A stretch of 64,000 bases of DNA, from NCBI GenBank assembly GCA_945881865.1, contig CAMCVK010000005.1, forward strand, positions 119,564-183,563, read 5' to 3'. A program made the position numbers and the translations under genes. The stretch comes from Fimbriimonas ginsengisoli Gsoil 348 (GTDB lineage: Bacteria; Armatimonadota; Fimbriimonadia; Fimbriimonadales; Fimbriimonadaceae). The notes beneath the pieces were generated by a model, which saw nothing but the letters and a program-made list of their open reading frames with translations, had not been told where the DNA came from and made no database searches. How positions within the stretch are numbered: the first letter of the stretch is position 1; each line of letters begins with the position of its first letter. Shown one piece after another: positions 43,603 to 51,934 of the stretch.

Positions 43603-45849
43603 TCACAACGCGGTGAGCACGACGTACAGGGTGCCCTTCGGAAACGCGAACTTCGCCTTTCCACCCGAGCGATCAAGCGGAACCGACGCCTTCGCGTTGC
43701 CATTCTCGTCGAGCGCGGTCGCCTTCGTCAGGTTCGCGTTGTTCAGGATCACGTCGAGCTGGGCAGAATCGACCTGCCACGGCGCCGCCCCAAAGTTCAC
43801 AACCTCCAAGCCCGGCGCCTTGGCTCCACCATCCAGCGTAATCTCGGTTGCCCGCTCCTGCCAGCCGGTCGGCCGCGAGACGGTGCCGTACTGCACCAAA
43901 ACCTTTCCGCTTTGCGCGAGGGGCTTTCCATCCATCGAAACTGCCAGCGCGGCACCATAGCGGTTTCGGCCGCTGAACGTCACGTCGGCGAGTTTGAACA
44001 CTCCCTTGCGGGTGAAGAACGCCGTCACACCCTGGGCATGCGGTGTGTTGACGGTGCAATAGTTGCGATCCCAGTTAAGTTCCAGCTCGCCGGTGACGCT
44101 CTTCGCCGTCCTCGCCGCTTCGTCCACGTACGGGCCAAGGCCGATCGCCTTGGACGCCTTAGGGTCCGCGTCGAACTTCACGTTTACCGGGCCAACAAGA
44201 TAGGCCGAGGACGAGATGCCGGACTTGATACTGCTCGTCGGAGCGATGTCGGAAGCGTCGCGGTTCGGGTCAAAGCCGTCAATCTCGGAGATCACGGGGG
44301 TGTTCCGGGCCCAAAGGTCGGCCAAGGCGCGGTTCTCCGAGACCACCGGCGAACCGCGCTTAATGTATCCCGATCGGTACATGAGGGCCGCGCCGGGGAA
44401 CGTGCCCAGCATGTCTGGGCTGCCAAACAGCCACTTCGCCTGCGAGGGCATGAAGCCGTTCGCGGATTCGGGCGGAGTCCATTCGTCGTCGCCGGTTGCG
44501 AACCAATAGTAGGCGTCGAAGCCGGTCAGGCCCGAGTAAGCCGCGACGAGAAACGGCCCTTCGCTGGCATATCCATTCGGCATGATCCAGCCGCTTTCGG
44601 TGATCATCATCGGGCGTCCGGCCGTTTGTTTCAGGTTCAGCGGGAACGGTTTGGGGTTCAGCAACACCGATTCCGACGTGAACTTGTCTCCGTTCGTGAT
44701 CGCCCAACCCTCGTTCGGACCCTTATGAATGCCGCTGTAGTAGCGGTTCACGGCGTCCACCTCGGTCGAGGTGTAGCTCCATCGCTCGGCATCGTTAAGG
44801 CGGCTGGCATCGGCCGTACGCCAGTTTCCGGCGTTGACCAAATGCTTACATCCCAGCTCTTCGCGGAGGTACTTCACGACGTCGGCGTTGAATTCGTGCA
44901 TCGTTCGGGTGACGAACTCTAGCTGATCGGCGAGGCGGGCCTGCTTGCCGCCGGTTCGAGACTGGGTGAGCTCCCACGTGATGAGGAAACCGAGCCGACC
45001 GTCCTTGTCGCCTTCGGTCTTCTCGCCACCCCAACTGGCCGGTGCGCCGGGCTTTCCGTACTTTTTCGCGATGAACTTCGCGTATTGGGTCTCGAGCTGG
45101 GTTCGCTGCGGACCCTTGATGCCTTCGAAAGTCCAGAACAGCAATGAGTCTTCGTTCTGAATTTGAATGATGCCGAGCGCGGGGTCCTGCGCCAATGGGA
45201 TGCCAGTGTAGGGGTTTTTCTCGGCGAGCAGCTTCTTCAGCCATACGCGGTACGCCTTCTGGAGGGTTGGGTCAAAGAATAGGAGGCCGAGCGCGCTCTG
45301 GTCGGTTCCACCCGGCACGCCCCATGTTTTGCCGATTTTTGCCGGGACCGCCCAGTACGGGGAAACCGTGGTGTAAATGCCTTCTTTCTTCATTGCGGCG
45401 ACGGTTCGCCAGATCCAGTCGCGCTCTTTTTCGTTGATGTCATCGATTGCTTGGTCGGGGCCGGGCTCGACGTGGGCGTGCAGGCGAACCATGTTCACGC
45501 CGCGCTTTGCGAGGAACCGGGCGTGGCGGGCGAGGTCGGGTTCGGTTTTTCGGCCCAGCGGTCGGGCGGCCCACGGTTTATCGCGGCCAACGCCGGTGTT
45601 CACCGCCCAGATTTTCAGCGGTTTGCCGTCGCCGGTGGTGAAGTCTCCGGCTGCGTCCACTTTCATGAAACCGGATTCGCCGGCGACCTTCTCGTTGAGG
45701 TATCGCAGGTCCAGCAGCGCGTCTTTGCGGAAGTCGTCGGGCTTCGGGTTGAAGGCCCAGGTTCCGGCCGGCGCGGGCTGCGCCTGGCAGGCTCCGGCGC
45801 TTAGGGCGACGAGGAGGGCGAAGGCGAAACAGCAATGTTGCAGACCCAT
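43603..45849 (-). CDS. Large secreted glycoside hydrolase (cellulase-like TIM barrel)
   Basis: 748 residues. Signal peptide MGLQHCCFAFALLVALSAGA, with a nearby Cys that could be a weak lipobox. KRGVNMVRLHAHVEPGP, TVSPYWAVPAK, GIIQIQNEDSLLFWTFEGI (Asn-Glu acid/base candidate) and MMITESGWIMP (candidate nucleophile Glu) outline a clan GH-A barrel over about 75-480. The C-terminal 200 residues are beta-sandwich. The specific family is not recognised. A GTTAACGCG motif lies 36-44 bases upstream. Such an enzyme fits the polysaccharide-degrading theme of the region. Confidence 0.8.
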   Translation of the reverse strand: MGLQHCCFAFALLVALSAGACQAQPAPAGTWAFNPKPDDFRKDALLDLRYLNEKVAGESGFMKVDAAGDFTTGDGKPLKIWAVNTGVGRDKPWAARPLGRKTEPDLARHARFLAKRGVNMVRLHAHVEPGPDQAIDDINEKERDWIWRTVAAMKKEGIYTTVSPYWAVPAKIGKTWGVPGGTDQSALGLLFFDPTLQKAYRVWLKKLLAEKNPYTGIPLAQDPALGIIQIQNEDSLLFWTFEGIKGPQRTQLETQYAKFIAKKYGKPGAPASWGGEKTEGDKDGRLGFLITWELTQSRTGGKQARLADQLEFVTRTMHEFNADVVKYLREELGCKHLVNAGNWRTADASRLNDAERWSYTSTEVDAVNRYYSGIHKGPNEGWAITNGDKFTSESVLLNPKPFPLNLKQTAGRPMMITESGWIMPNGYASEGPFLVAAYSGLTGFDAYYWFATGDDEWTPPESANGFMPSQAKWLFGSPDMLGTFPGAALMYRSGYIKRGSPVVSENRALADLWARNTPVISEIDGFDPNRDASDIAPTSSIKSGISSSAYLVGPVNVKFDADPKASKAIGLGPYVDEAARTAKSVTGELELNWDRNYCTVNTPHAQGVTAFFTRKGVFKLADVTFSGRNRYGAALAVSMDGKPLAQSGKVLVQYGTVSRPTGWQERATEITLDGGAKAPGLEVVNFGAAPWQVDSAQLDVILNNANLTKATALDENGNAKASVPLDRSGGKAKFAFPKGTLYVVLTAL

Positions 45850-45880
45850 AGGGGTTTGGACGCGCGGGGAAATCGGATGG

Positions 45881-45893
45881 TTCTCGCGTTAAC
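45881..45893. promoter_or_regulatory. Operator-like site TTCTCGCGTTAAC upstream of the secreted hydrolase
   Basis: Third copy of CGCGTTAAC (45885-45893), 36 bases before the start codon, in the same relative orientation as the sites at 3534 and 43037. Confidence 0.35.
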
Positions 45894-45929
45894 GGCGTGC
45901 GGTGTTGGAGCGCGCGGCTCAGCGGAGCG

Positions 45930-45966
45930 CTACGCGAAGCGTGTAGTCCCAGACTCTTTGGCTGGG
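45930..45966. repeat. Degenerate partial copy of the hairpin repeat
   Basis: CTACGCGAAGCGTGTAG followed by a decayed CCCAG-CTGGG hairpin matches the second half of the two 85-base repeats downstream, with several substitutions. Confidence 0.6.
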
Positions 45967-46041
45967 CCGCATGACTTGACGGGGACCTCCGGTTCCCTTT
46001 CCGAGCGGACAGGTCTAGGGTGAGGCCGCGAGTTGCCGGAT

Positions 46042-46126
46042 GCGACGGCACGGAGCCGCCGGCTACAGCCCTTCGGGCTAACCGGAATTCTACGCGAAGC
46101 GTCTAGCCCCAGCCTCTCTGGCTGGG
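46042..46126. repeat. 85-base multi-hairpin repeat, copy A
   Basis: Composed of consecutive small palindromes: CGGC/GCCG, AGCCCTTCGGGCT, CTACGC-gaa-GCG and CCCAGCC-tctct-GGCTGGG. Copy B at 46274-46358 differs at one position. Confidence 0.85.
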
Positions 46127-46138
46127 CTGGTTTTGGCT

Positions 46139-46186
46139 CGATCCCGGAGGGATCGCCCATGTTAGCCCCGGGTCGAAGACCCGGGG
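46139..46186. repeat. Two strong hairpins between repeat copies
   Basis: CGATCCC-gga-GGGATCG (46139-46155) and CCCCGGGTC-gaa-GACCCGGGG (46166-46186), both with three-base loops. They look like members of the same class of short structured intergenic elements as the flanking repeats. Confidence 0.7.
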
Positions 46187-46273
46187 AAGAGGGGGCGCGC
46201 AAGTCCATCGACGCTGGAGGCGTCGCAGAAACTCTGCCAACTGCCAAGGGGTTCGGGACACTTGTTGTCCGAG

Positions 46274-46358
46274 GCGACGGCACGGAGCCGCCGGCTACAG
46301 CCCTTCGGGCTAACCGGAATTCTACGCGAAGCGTGTAGCCCCAGCCTCTCTGGCTGGG
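46274..46358. repeat. 85-base multi-hairpin repeat, copy B
   Basis: Identical to copy A except one base (G for C in the GCGTNTAGCC segment). The start-to-start distance is 232 bases, and both spacers contain a GCAGAAACTCTG segment. Confidence 0.85.
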
Positions 46359-46476
46359 ATAGTTGCAGAAACTCTGGCACCCGTCCGGGGCGCGAATTTT
46401 GGTCCTGCCAAACCCCCTCCCCCACGTTTCCCCCTGCCGCTTCGCGCCAAGGGGAACCATCTCGGAAGGAAAAAAT

Positions 46477-46553
46477 TGGTCGGGATGACAGGATTTGAAC
46501 CTGCGACCTCTGCGTTCCGAACACAGCGCTCTACCAAGCTGAGCCACATCCCG
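46477..46553 (-). tRNA. tRNA-Pro (anticodon CGG)
   Basis: A complete cloverleaf: acceptor CGGGATG/CATCCCG, D-arm GCTC...GAGC, anticodon stem CTGTG/CGCAG with loop TTCGGAA (CGG at 34-36), T-arm GCAGG-TTCAAAT-CCTGT, discriminator A and an encoded CCA (46477-46479). A T-rich stretch follows on the minus strand. Confidence 0.97.
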
Positions 46554-46657
46554 GCGGGCGGATAATCCCTCGCGGTTAGCAAGGATACCCCAAAAACCTA
46601 CCAGTTCCCTCACGCCAAAGACCTTCGCCGGACCCAAATCTGTGCAAAGATATATTC

Positions 46658-47332
46658 GTGGATTTGGGAGAATGTCCTCGTTGCGGAACATCGTGGTCCC
46701 GCGGTGCCCAGAAGTGTCTGAAGTGCGGGTTCGTGCCTATCGGGGCGGGTTTGGTAGTAACCAAAAAGCCCGTCAAGAAGGTTCGCGCCTACCGTGAGGG
46801 TGGCTCGTGGAGCGGAACCCTTTTCGTCATCTTTGTCGTGTGTCTCGCTGGCTATGGCTTCGTGGCGCAGCCTTGGAGTAATAACTGGCGCCCCCTGCGA
46901 AAGCTCGTCGGCATGGCACCAGAAGCCGACATTGCCGGCCAATGGAACGTTGAGAAGCTCGTTCAGCTCAACACAAAGACAAAGCAGCAGATCTTCCAAT
47001 ACGACATGAATTCTGGCCAGGTCAGCTTCCAGGAGTCGGGCAAGGTTTCGCTTGCCATCCAGCGGACTCAGGGCGAAATGAAGGGCGAAGGTGTCTACAA
47101 GGTGAAAGAAAATCGCCTCTTTATCGATAAGCTCACCGGAAACCCGGCGGGAGAGATCGCACCGAAACTCGCCGGGAAAGTCGTGAACACCACCGCCGAC
47201 AACATCATCGCGATGTTCGATACCGGAACCGCGATCTTCCTTCGGCGCGAGAGCGAGCGCGAAAAAATCGCCAAGGTGCTTGCCTACAAGATGATGGGCG
47301 ACCGCCTGAAGAAAACCGGAGGAGACGAATGA
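46658..47332 (+). CDS. Zinc-ribbon, single-pass membrane protein
   Basis: 224 residues from a GTG at 46658. CPRCGTSW...CLKCGF (about 6-24) is a zinc ribbon. One membrane helix follows (about 50-68, GTLFVIFVVCLAGYGFVAQ), then a beta-rich outside domain (IAGQWNVEKLVQL; GKVSLAIQRTQGEMKGEGVY) that resembles small lipocalin-like modules. The stop overlaps the start of the pilin-like gene in ATGA, so the two are coupled. Function unknown. Confidence 0.75.
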   Translation: MDLGECPRCGTSWSRGAQKCLKCGFVPIGAGLVVTKKPVKKVRAYREGGSWSGTLFVIFVVCLAGYGFVAQPWSNNWRPLRKLVGMAPEADIAGQWNVEKLVQLNTKTKQQIFQYDMNSGQVSFQESGKVSLAIQRTQGEMKGEGVYKVKENRLFIDKLTGNPAGEIAPKLAGKVVNTTADNIIAMFDTGTAIFLRRESEREKIAKVLAYKMMGDRLKKTGGDE

Positions 47333-48096
47333 GACGCGCTTTCACCCTGTTCGAACTCTTGATGGTGATCGCCATCATTGCCCTTTTGGCCGGGATTCTC
47401 TTTCCCGTCATCGCAACCGTGAAAGGCAGCGCAAGCGCAAGCACAGCCCTCAGCCAGATGCGCGAGATCGGCCGCGCGACCACCCTCTATGCGAACGACC
47501 AGGACGGCCGTCTGCCGATGTCGGCCAACTATGGCGCTCCGCAAGCGAAGGGGCGGCTCTGGACCACCGGAGTTCAAACTTACGCCAAGAGCGAGGCCAT
47601 TTTTACCGCACCTACGAGTGAAGGAAAGTTTGCGAAGAGCTGGGCCGAGCGCGGCACGGCGACAATTGGCCTGAACAGCTCCACCGCTTTCAATGTGAAC
47701 GGTTGCCGCCCCAATGAACCGGAAATGGCCGGTTGTCAATCCTTCACCGAGGCACTGAGTCTGGACGGCTTAAGCAGCTCGACCGCGGCCCTCCTGGCTT
47801 GTACGCCCGGCGGCGACACCGAGAAGGGCTACCGGGGCTTCGAGTTCAACCCGTATAACGGGACGCCCAACCCAGAGAAGCCGAAGCAAACCGCGCCGCT
47901 CGTCTCCGATCGCGACTTGGTGGCGGCGCTCGAAGGTTTCCCGGGAGACCAGTTGAAGCCGATCTTCGCGAGATACGGCTCGACAGGGAAAGACGATGGC
48001 CGAACGCCGATCATCTTCGCCGACGGAAGCGGAAAGTCGTTCACGGCGAAGCACCTCGTGGGCAAGAATTCCGGGATCATCTGGCAGCTGCGGTAA
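47329..48096 (+). CDS. Prepilin-like secreted protein
   Basis: 255 residues. The leader RRAFTLFELLMVIAIIALLA has the prepilin peptidase site (Ala-Phe, Glu at +5), followed by FPVIATVKGSASASTALSQM. The C-terminal PIIFADGSGKSFTAKHLVG matches the end of other proteins of this type. It is translationally coupled to the zinc-ribbon membrane gene, suggesting a shared envelope role. Confidence 0.87.
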   Translation: MRRAFTLFELLMVIAIIALLAGILFPVIATVKGSASASTALSQMREIGRATTLYANDQDGRLPMSANYGAPQAKGRLWTTGVQTYAKSEAIFTAPTSEGKFAKSWAERGTATIGLNSSTAFNVNGCRPNEPEMAGCQSFTEALSLDGLSSSTAALLACTPGGDTEKGYRGFEFNPYNGTPNPEKPKQTAPLVSDRDLVAALEGFPGDQLKPIFARYGSTGKDDGRTPIIFADGSGKSFTAKHLVGKNSGIIWQLR

Positions 48097-48189
48097 GACG
48101 CGATACCGCACCAATTCGATTTCCCGCTAGGCCTAAAAACGTGTCCCTTCTTTCCGTTACCAGGGACATGGCCAGATACCAGTTAACCT

Positions 48190-48387
48190 TTGATTGTGGA
48201 GAAAAATCCCGGCCAGGAGCGGTATGAAGCCATCTACGAAATCGTAGGTGAGTCTTCGGCTACGACCGACGCAGACCTTCAGGTCGGTGAAATCGCCCGG
48301 CAGTCCGAGATCGACGCACAACTGGAAGAGCTCATTAACCTTGGCTCGGTTCGCCTCATCGGTTTCGTAGCCAAGAAAACCGCTTAA
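48190..48387 (+). CDS. Small acidic protein, unknown
   Basis: 65 residues from a TTG at 48190, or 63 from a GTG at 48196. Sequence features are two predicted helices and TTDADLQVGEIARQSEIDAQ. No family is recognised and there is no clear ribosome-binding site. It is retained because its composition is protein-like and no other gene uses the space. Confidence 0.45.
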   Translation: MIVEKNPGQERYEAIYEIVGESSATTDADLQVGEIARQSEIDAQLEELINLGSVRLIGFVAKKTA

Positions 48388-48446
48388 GCGTTTCGGCGGT
48401 AGAATCCCGGCCATCGCTCCGACGGTGAAGCGGTTGGAGACCTCCT

Positions 48447-49277
48447 ATGTCTACGCCGCGATATTTGATGTGCCCGCCGACCTTTTTCGGCGTCGATTAC
48501 GTGATCAATCCTTGGATGGAAGGCCAGATTGGTGCCGTTGACCGCCAGCGCGCCCAAGACCAGTGGGAGTCGCTTTACCAACTTTTGAAGGACGACCTCC
48601 GGGCGGAAATCAGCCTTGTCGCGCCGCGAGAAGGTCTCCCCGACATGGTGTTCACCGCCAACGCGGCCGTTATCGACAACGGCGTCGCACTTGTTTCGAA
48701 CTTCTGGCACCCCGAGCGTCAGGGAGAAACCCCTTTCTTTGCCGAATGGTTTCAAGATAACGGATTTGAAACTTCCCTTTCACCATGTGTGCATGAAGGC
48801 GCCGGCGACATGCTATTTTGGACGGCACCCGATGAAGAGCCGGTCTTGGTTGCGGCGGCCGGAATTCGAACCGATCCTTCGGCCCATCCCTACATTTGTG
48901 CAACGCTAAACCGCCGAATCGTCTCCGTCCGGCTCGTGACAAACGCGTTCTATCATCTGGACACCTGCTTTGCGCCGCTGGCCGGCGGGCGGATGATCTG
49001 GTACCCGCCCGCTTTCGACGAGGCATCTCAGGAAACGATTCGTGAGTTGATTCCCGCCGCGTTGAGGTTTGAGCTACCTGACGAGGACGCCCGGCAGTTC
49101 GCCGGAAACGCGGTTGGCCTCCCCGGCGCGGTCGTGATGGGTTACGCCGGTTCCAAAACCCGAGCCTGGCTGGAAGGCGAAGGCTTCGCGGTGCACGTCA
49201 CTCCGCTCGACGAGTTCTTGAAAGCCGGCGGGTCGGCTAAGTGCCTAACCCTGCGGCTCGACAGCGGCTTGGTTTAA
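48447..49277 (+). CDS. Amidinotransferase/dimethylarginine dimethylaminohydrolase-fold enzyme
   Basis: 276 residues. The pentein fold residues are visible: PDMVFTANAAV (substrate Asp), EGAGDMLFW, FYHLDTCFAPL (catalytic His) and the C-terminal GGSAKCLTLRL with the nucleophile Cys. These enzymes hydrolyse or transfer the guanidine group of arginine derivatives; which derivative cannot be told. GGAGACCTCCT precedes the ATG. Its last 33 bases overlap the convergent translin gene. Confidence 0.85.
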   Translation: MSTPRYLMCPPTFFGVDYVINPWMEGQIGAVDRQRAQDQWESLYQLLKDDLRAEISLVAPREGLPDMVFTANAAVIDNGVALVSNFWHPERQGETPFFAEWFQDNGFETSLSPCVHEGAGDMLFWTAPDEEPVLVAAAGIRTDPSAHPYICATLNRRIVSVRLVTNAFYHLDTCFAPLAGGRMIWYPPAFDEASQETIRELIPAALRFELPDEDARQFAGNAVGLPGAVVMGYAGSKTRAWLEGEGFAVHVTPLDEFLKAGGSAKCLTLRLDSGLV

Positions 49278-49889
49278 TGCGGCCCGGCTTGCGCGCAACT
49301 CTTGCACCAGTGCTTGCTGGCTGGCGGTCACGGTCAGGTCGCTGCGCGTGCGCTCGATGACCGCCCTCAGCGCGTCGCAGGTGCGCCGCAGTCCGTTCGT
49401 CAGCGAATCGGCGTAGTCGAACGTAATCAGTTCTTCGTAAATGGATTCCATTTCCGCCAGGATGCGTTCGGCGTTGGCGAGGTTGCCCGCCCGCATCTCG
49501 TCCAATGCGAACCGCCGGACCTCGCTGGCCGCCTCGCCCATGCCGTTGAGGTACGCCATCAGTTGCGAGCCCAGGCTCTCGCAAGTCGGAAGCGGCGCGC
49601 CGTCGATGATCGCCAGAACCGCCGCGGCCTCCACCATCTCCTTTTCGGTATCGTGTAGGTAGGCAGTATTCAATTGCGGGAACGGAGCCAAGACTCCCCG
49701 CGCGAGTTCCGCAGCGGCCCGCGCCTCGGCGAGCAAAGCCCGCGCTTCGTCGAACTGACGCCGGTGCACGTGCCGAATCGATCGCGCAGCCAACTGCCCC
49801 AGCTTTCGGCAATGCACCAAAGCCGCTTCCCTTGCCTCATGAAGCTCCTGCGCCTGTCCGCGAAGTCCGTCCCACTGATTTGCCGTCAT
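49245..49889 (-). CDS. Translin-family protein
   Basis: 214 residues from the ATG at 49889, which fits the family length; a longer upstream frame has no support. All-helical, with LRGQAQELHEAREAALVHCR, YLNGMGEAASEVRRFALDEM (the conserved GxxxExRR helix) and NGLRRTCDALRAVIERTRSD (C-terminal R-x-x-x-D helix). Translins form octamers that bind single-stranded nucleic acid and, with TRAX in eukaryotes, cleave RNA. They are common in archaea and eukaryotes and sporadic in bacteria. An inverted repeat covers the start codon. Confidence 0.8.
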   Translation of the reverse strand: MTANQWDGLRGQAQELHEAREAALVHCRKLGQLAARSIRHVHRRQFDEARALLAEARAAAELARGVLAPFPQLNTAYLHDTEKEMVEAAAVLAIIDGAPLPTCESLGSQLMAYLNGMGEAASEVRRFALDEMRAGNLANAERILAEMESIYEELITFDYADSLTNGLRRTCDALRAVIERTRSDLTVTASQQALVQELRASRAALNQAAVEPQG

Positions 49890-49905
49890 GCCGATATCAT
49901 GACGG
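49883..49905. promoter_or_regulatory. Inverted repeat over the translin start codon
   Basis: Perfect arms CCGTCATG/CATGACGG (49883-49890, 49898-49905) with a seven-base centre include the minus-strand ATG. It could be an operator or an mRNA hairpin that hides the start. Confidence 0.4.
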
Positions 49906-50023
49906 AATTTGCCAGGCGACCCAAACCAGTACGGGCGGACAGCCGACGCAAAAGTCCTCATCGTGTAAAATGCAGCGGTCGCATGGGGGGAGATGTGCGT
50001 CTTGTTCAGCCGCATTGATTCAG

Positions 50024-51934
50024 ATGTCAAATTCAGAAAATCTGGATCGTTTTGTGAACCGTCGGCAGCTTCATGTAGGTGCGGTGGCGACGGTTTACGT
50101 TGCCTGGGACACGTATCGCGCGAAGGAAGTTGTCCTGAAGGTGCTTCGTCCGGAGCACGTGCACGACCCGGCCTTCATGGCGATTTTTCGCCGGGAGCTC
50201 CGCGTTTCGATGCTGCTGGAGCACGATTACATCGTTCCGGTTCGCGATGTCGCTTTGGATGGCGACAAGCCCTATTTCGCCATGCCGTACTACCGCGCGG
50301 GTTCCCTTCGCGACCGGCTAGATTCCTTTCGGGCGAGCCGCGAATTCCTCCCGATTGAGGAAGCGCAGCGCATTTTTCGCTGCCTTGGCAGCGCGCTTGA
50401 TGAAGCCCACTCCAAGGAGTTTCATGCCGACCCCGGCAGTCCCGCGGGGTCGCCAAAGACGCGTGGAATTCTGCACCGCGACATCAAGCCCAGCAATGTG
50501 TTTGTGGAGCTCGATGGCTCTGGGAAGTTGAAGTCGGCGCTTTTGGCAGATTTCGGCATTGCCCATGCGATCGGTAGCGCCAGCGTAACCACGAGTGCCG
50601 TCATCGGAACGCCGCCGTACTTCAGCCCGGAAGTCGGGACGAGCCGGCTGGGTCCGCGGTCCGACCTTTACTCCCTTGGCGTGATGATGTACGAAGTCCT
50701 TTGTAATCAACTGCCGATTTCACCGGATAAGCATCACGACGTGATTTCTTGGATTCGCGCCCATGCCGACATGCAGCCGCTGAGCATTCGCGCGTTTCGG
50801 CCAGAGCTTCCGAGGAGCGTTCAGGACTTTTTCTTGATCTGCTTGGCCAAACAGCCGCAGGACCGATTTCCAAACGGTGCCGCGATGGCGGACGCCTTTG
50901 ATCTGGCACTGGCGGGTGAAACCTCGTTCGTGCCGAATAAACTTTCCGGCGGTTCTTTTGTCAAGTCAGAGCCAGCCCCCGCTGCAATTCTGGAGGAAAC
51001 CATCGCGCCCGTTTCGATCCCCCGGGGGGGAATAGCCGTGACCTCGATTCCGCCGAAGGAGGAGGAGCCGCCGTATGAAATGCCGATCGAAGTTACTCCG
51101 GTCCCGGCTGCCGCAGAATCTCGTAACTGGGTCAAAATCGGCCTCGCGGCGGTGTTGGGCATTAGCGTTTTGGGGACCGTGGGATTTGGGATCAAGCTGG
51201 CGCTCACCCCGCCGGTAGTGGCCGCAGCACAAACCGTCGATCTTTCGCTTCGGGTTCAGCCGGGCCAGCGGTTCCAGGTGTCGCGGGTTCAGAAGCTATA
51301 CATTGAGGATGTCTTGGTGCTGGAAACCGTTGAGGAGGGCACCTACCAGGTCCGCACAATAGGTCGCACTCAGGACGGCATCTCGGTGACCTTCGACTCA
51401 ATCCTTACTACTGGAAGAGTCAGCCTGGTTGGAACGAAGCCACTGGAGAATTTAAGTACGGAAGGAAGTGTCACCTGGCCGACCGGAAACAATTCAAAGG
51501 GTTGGATCGCTCCGCTAGACACGCTCTCCATGAGCAACGTCGTACTTGATCGGGAAATTCTGTCCCCGCGCATGCTGCCCTGGGCGCCCGGGCTTGCATG
51601 GACGACAGCTCGGCCGGACGAAGAAACTGAACCCGGCGTGGCGAAACTCACCTTTAGCGGCTGGCCCGAAACGGGTCCAAGCTTAATCGAGCGATCCACA
51701 ATCGATGAGTTTACGAAGGACATCGTGAACCTGGCAAAAAACTCGGACCTCTCGAAGTTTGGCGCGATCGAGCCGCCACCTGCGGACGGCTGGACGATCG
51801 ACAACATGGATGCGGAAGTGGACTTGGCGACGGGCCTACCGCTCCTGTGGCGGGCAGGCCAAACATTTTCACCTAACAACACCTACAGCCTGAAATGCAA
51901 GATCGACGTGACTTCTCGGATGGAACCGCTATGA
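50024..51934 (+). CDS. Transmembrane Ser/Thr protein kinase (PknB-like)
   Basis: 636 residues from the ATG at 50024. Kinase domain about 8-285: catalytic Lys39 (VVLKVLRPEH), HRDIKPSN at 151-158 and DFG at 176-178, then GTPPYFSPE and SDLYSLGVMMYE. The glycine loop is degenerate (VGAVATV). A 20-residue insert (about 130-148) precedes the catalytic loop. One membrane helix near 370-390 (WVKIGLAAVLGISVLGTVGF) and an outside beta-rich domain complete it. It overlaps the WD40 gene by four bases (ATGA). Confidence 0.93.
   Translation: MSNSENLDRFVNRRQLHVGAVATVYVAWDTYRAKEVVLKVLRPEHVHDPAFMAIFRRELRVSMLLEHDYIVPVRDVALDGDKPYFAMPYYRAGSLRDRLDSFRASREFLPIEEAQRIFRCLGSALDEAHSKEFHADPGSPAGSPKTRGILHRDIKPSNVFVELDGSGKLKSALLADFGIAHAIGSASVTTSAVIGTPPYFSPEVGTSRLGPRSDLYSLGVMMYEVLCNQLPISPDKHHDVISWIRAHADMQPLSIRAFRPELPRSVQDFFLICLAKQPQDRFPNGAAMADAFDLALAGETSFVPNKLSGGSFVKSEPAPAAILEETIAPVSIPRGGIAVTSIPPKEEEPPYEMPIEVTPVPAAAESRNWVKIGLAAVLGISVLGTVGFGIKLALTPPVVAAAQTVDLSLRVQPGQRFQVSRVQKLYIEDVLVLETVEEGTYQVRTIGRTQDGISVTFDSILTTGRVSLVGTKPLENLSTEGSVTWPTGNNSKGWIAPLDTLSMSNVVLDREILSPRMLPWAPGLAWTTARPDEETEPGVAKLTFSGWPETGPSLIERSTIDEFTKDIVNLAKNSDLSKFGAIEPPPADGWTIDNMDAEVDLATGLPLLWRAGQTFSPNNTYSLKCKIDVTSRMEPL

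Noticed and set aside
45930..46691. A 253-codon minus-strand frame and several smaller frames
   Set aside because: They run through the hairpin repeats and the tRNA-Pro gene; the apparent protein repeats simply mirror the DNA repeats.
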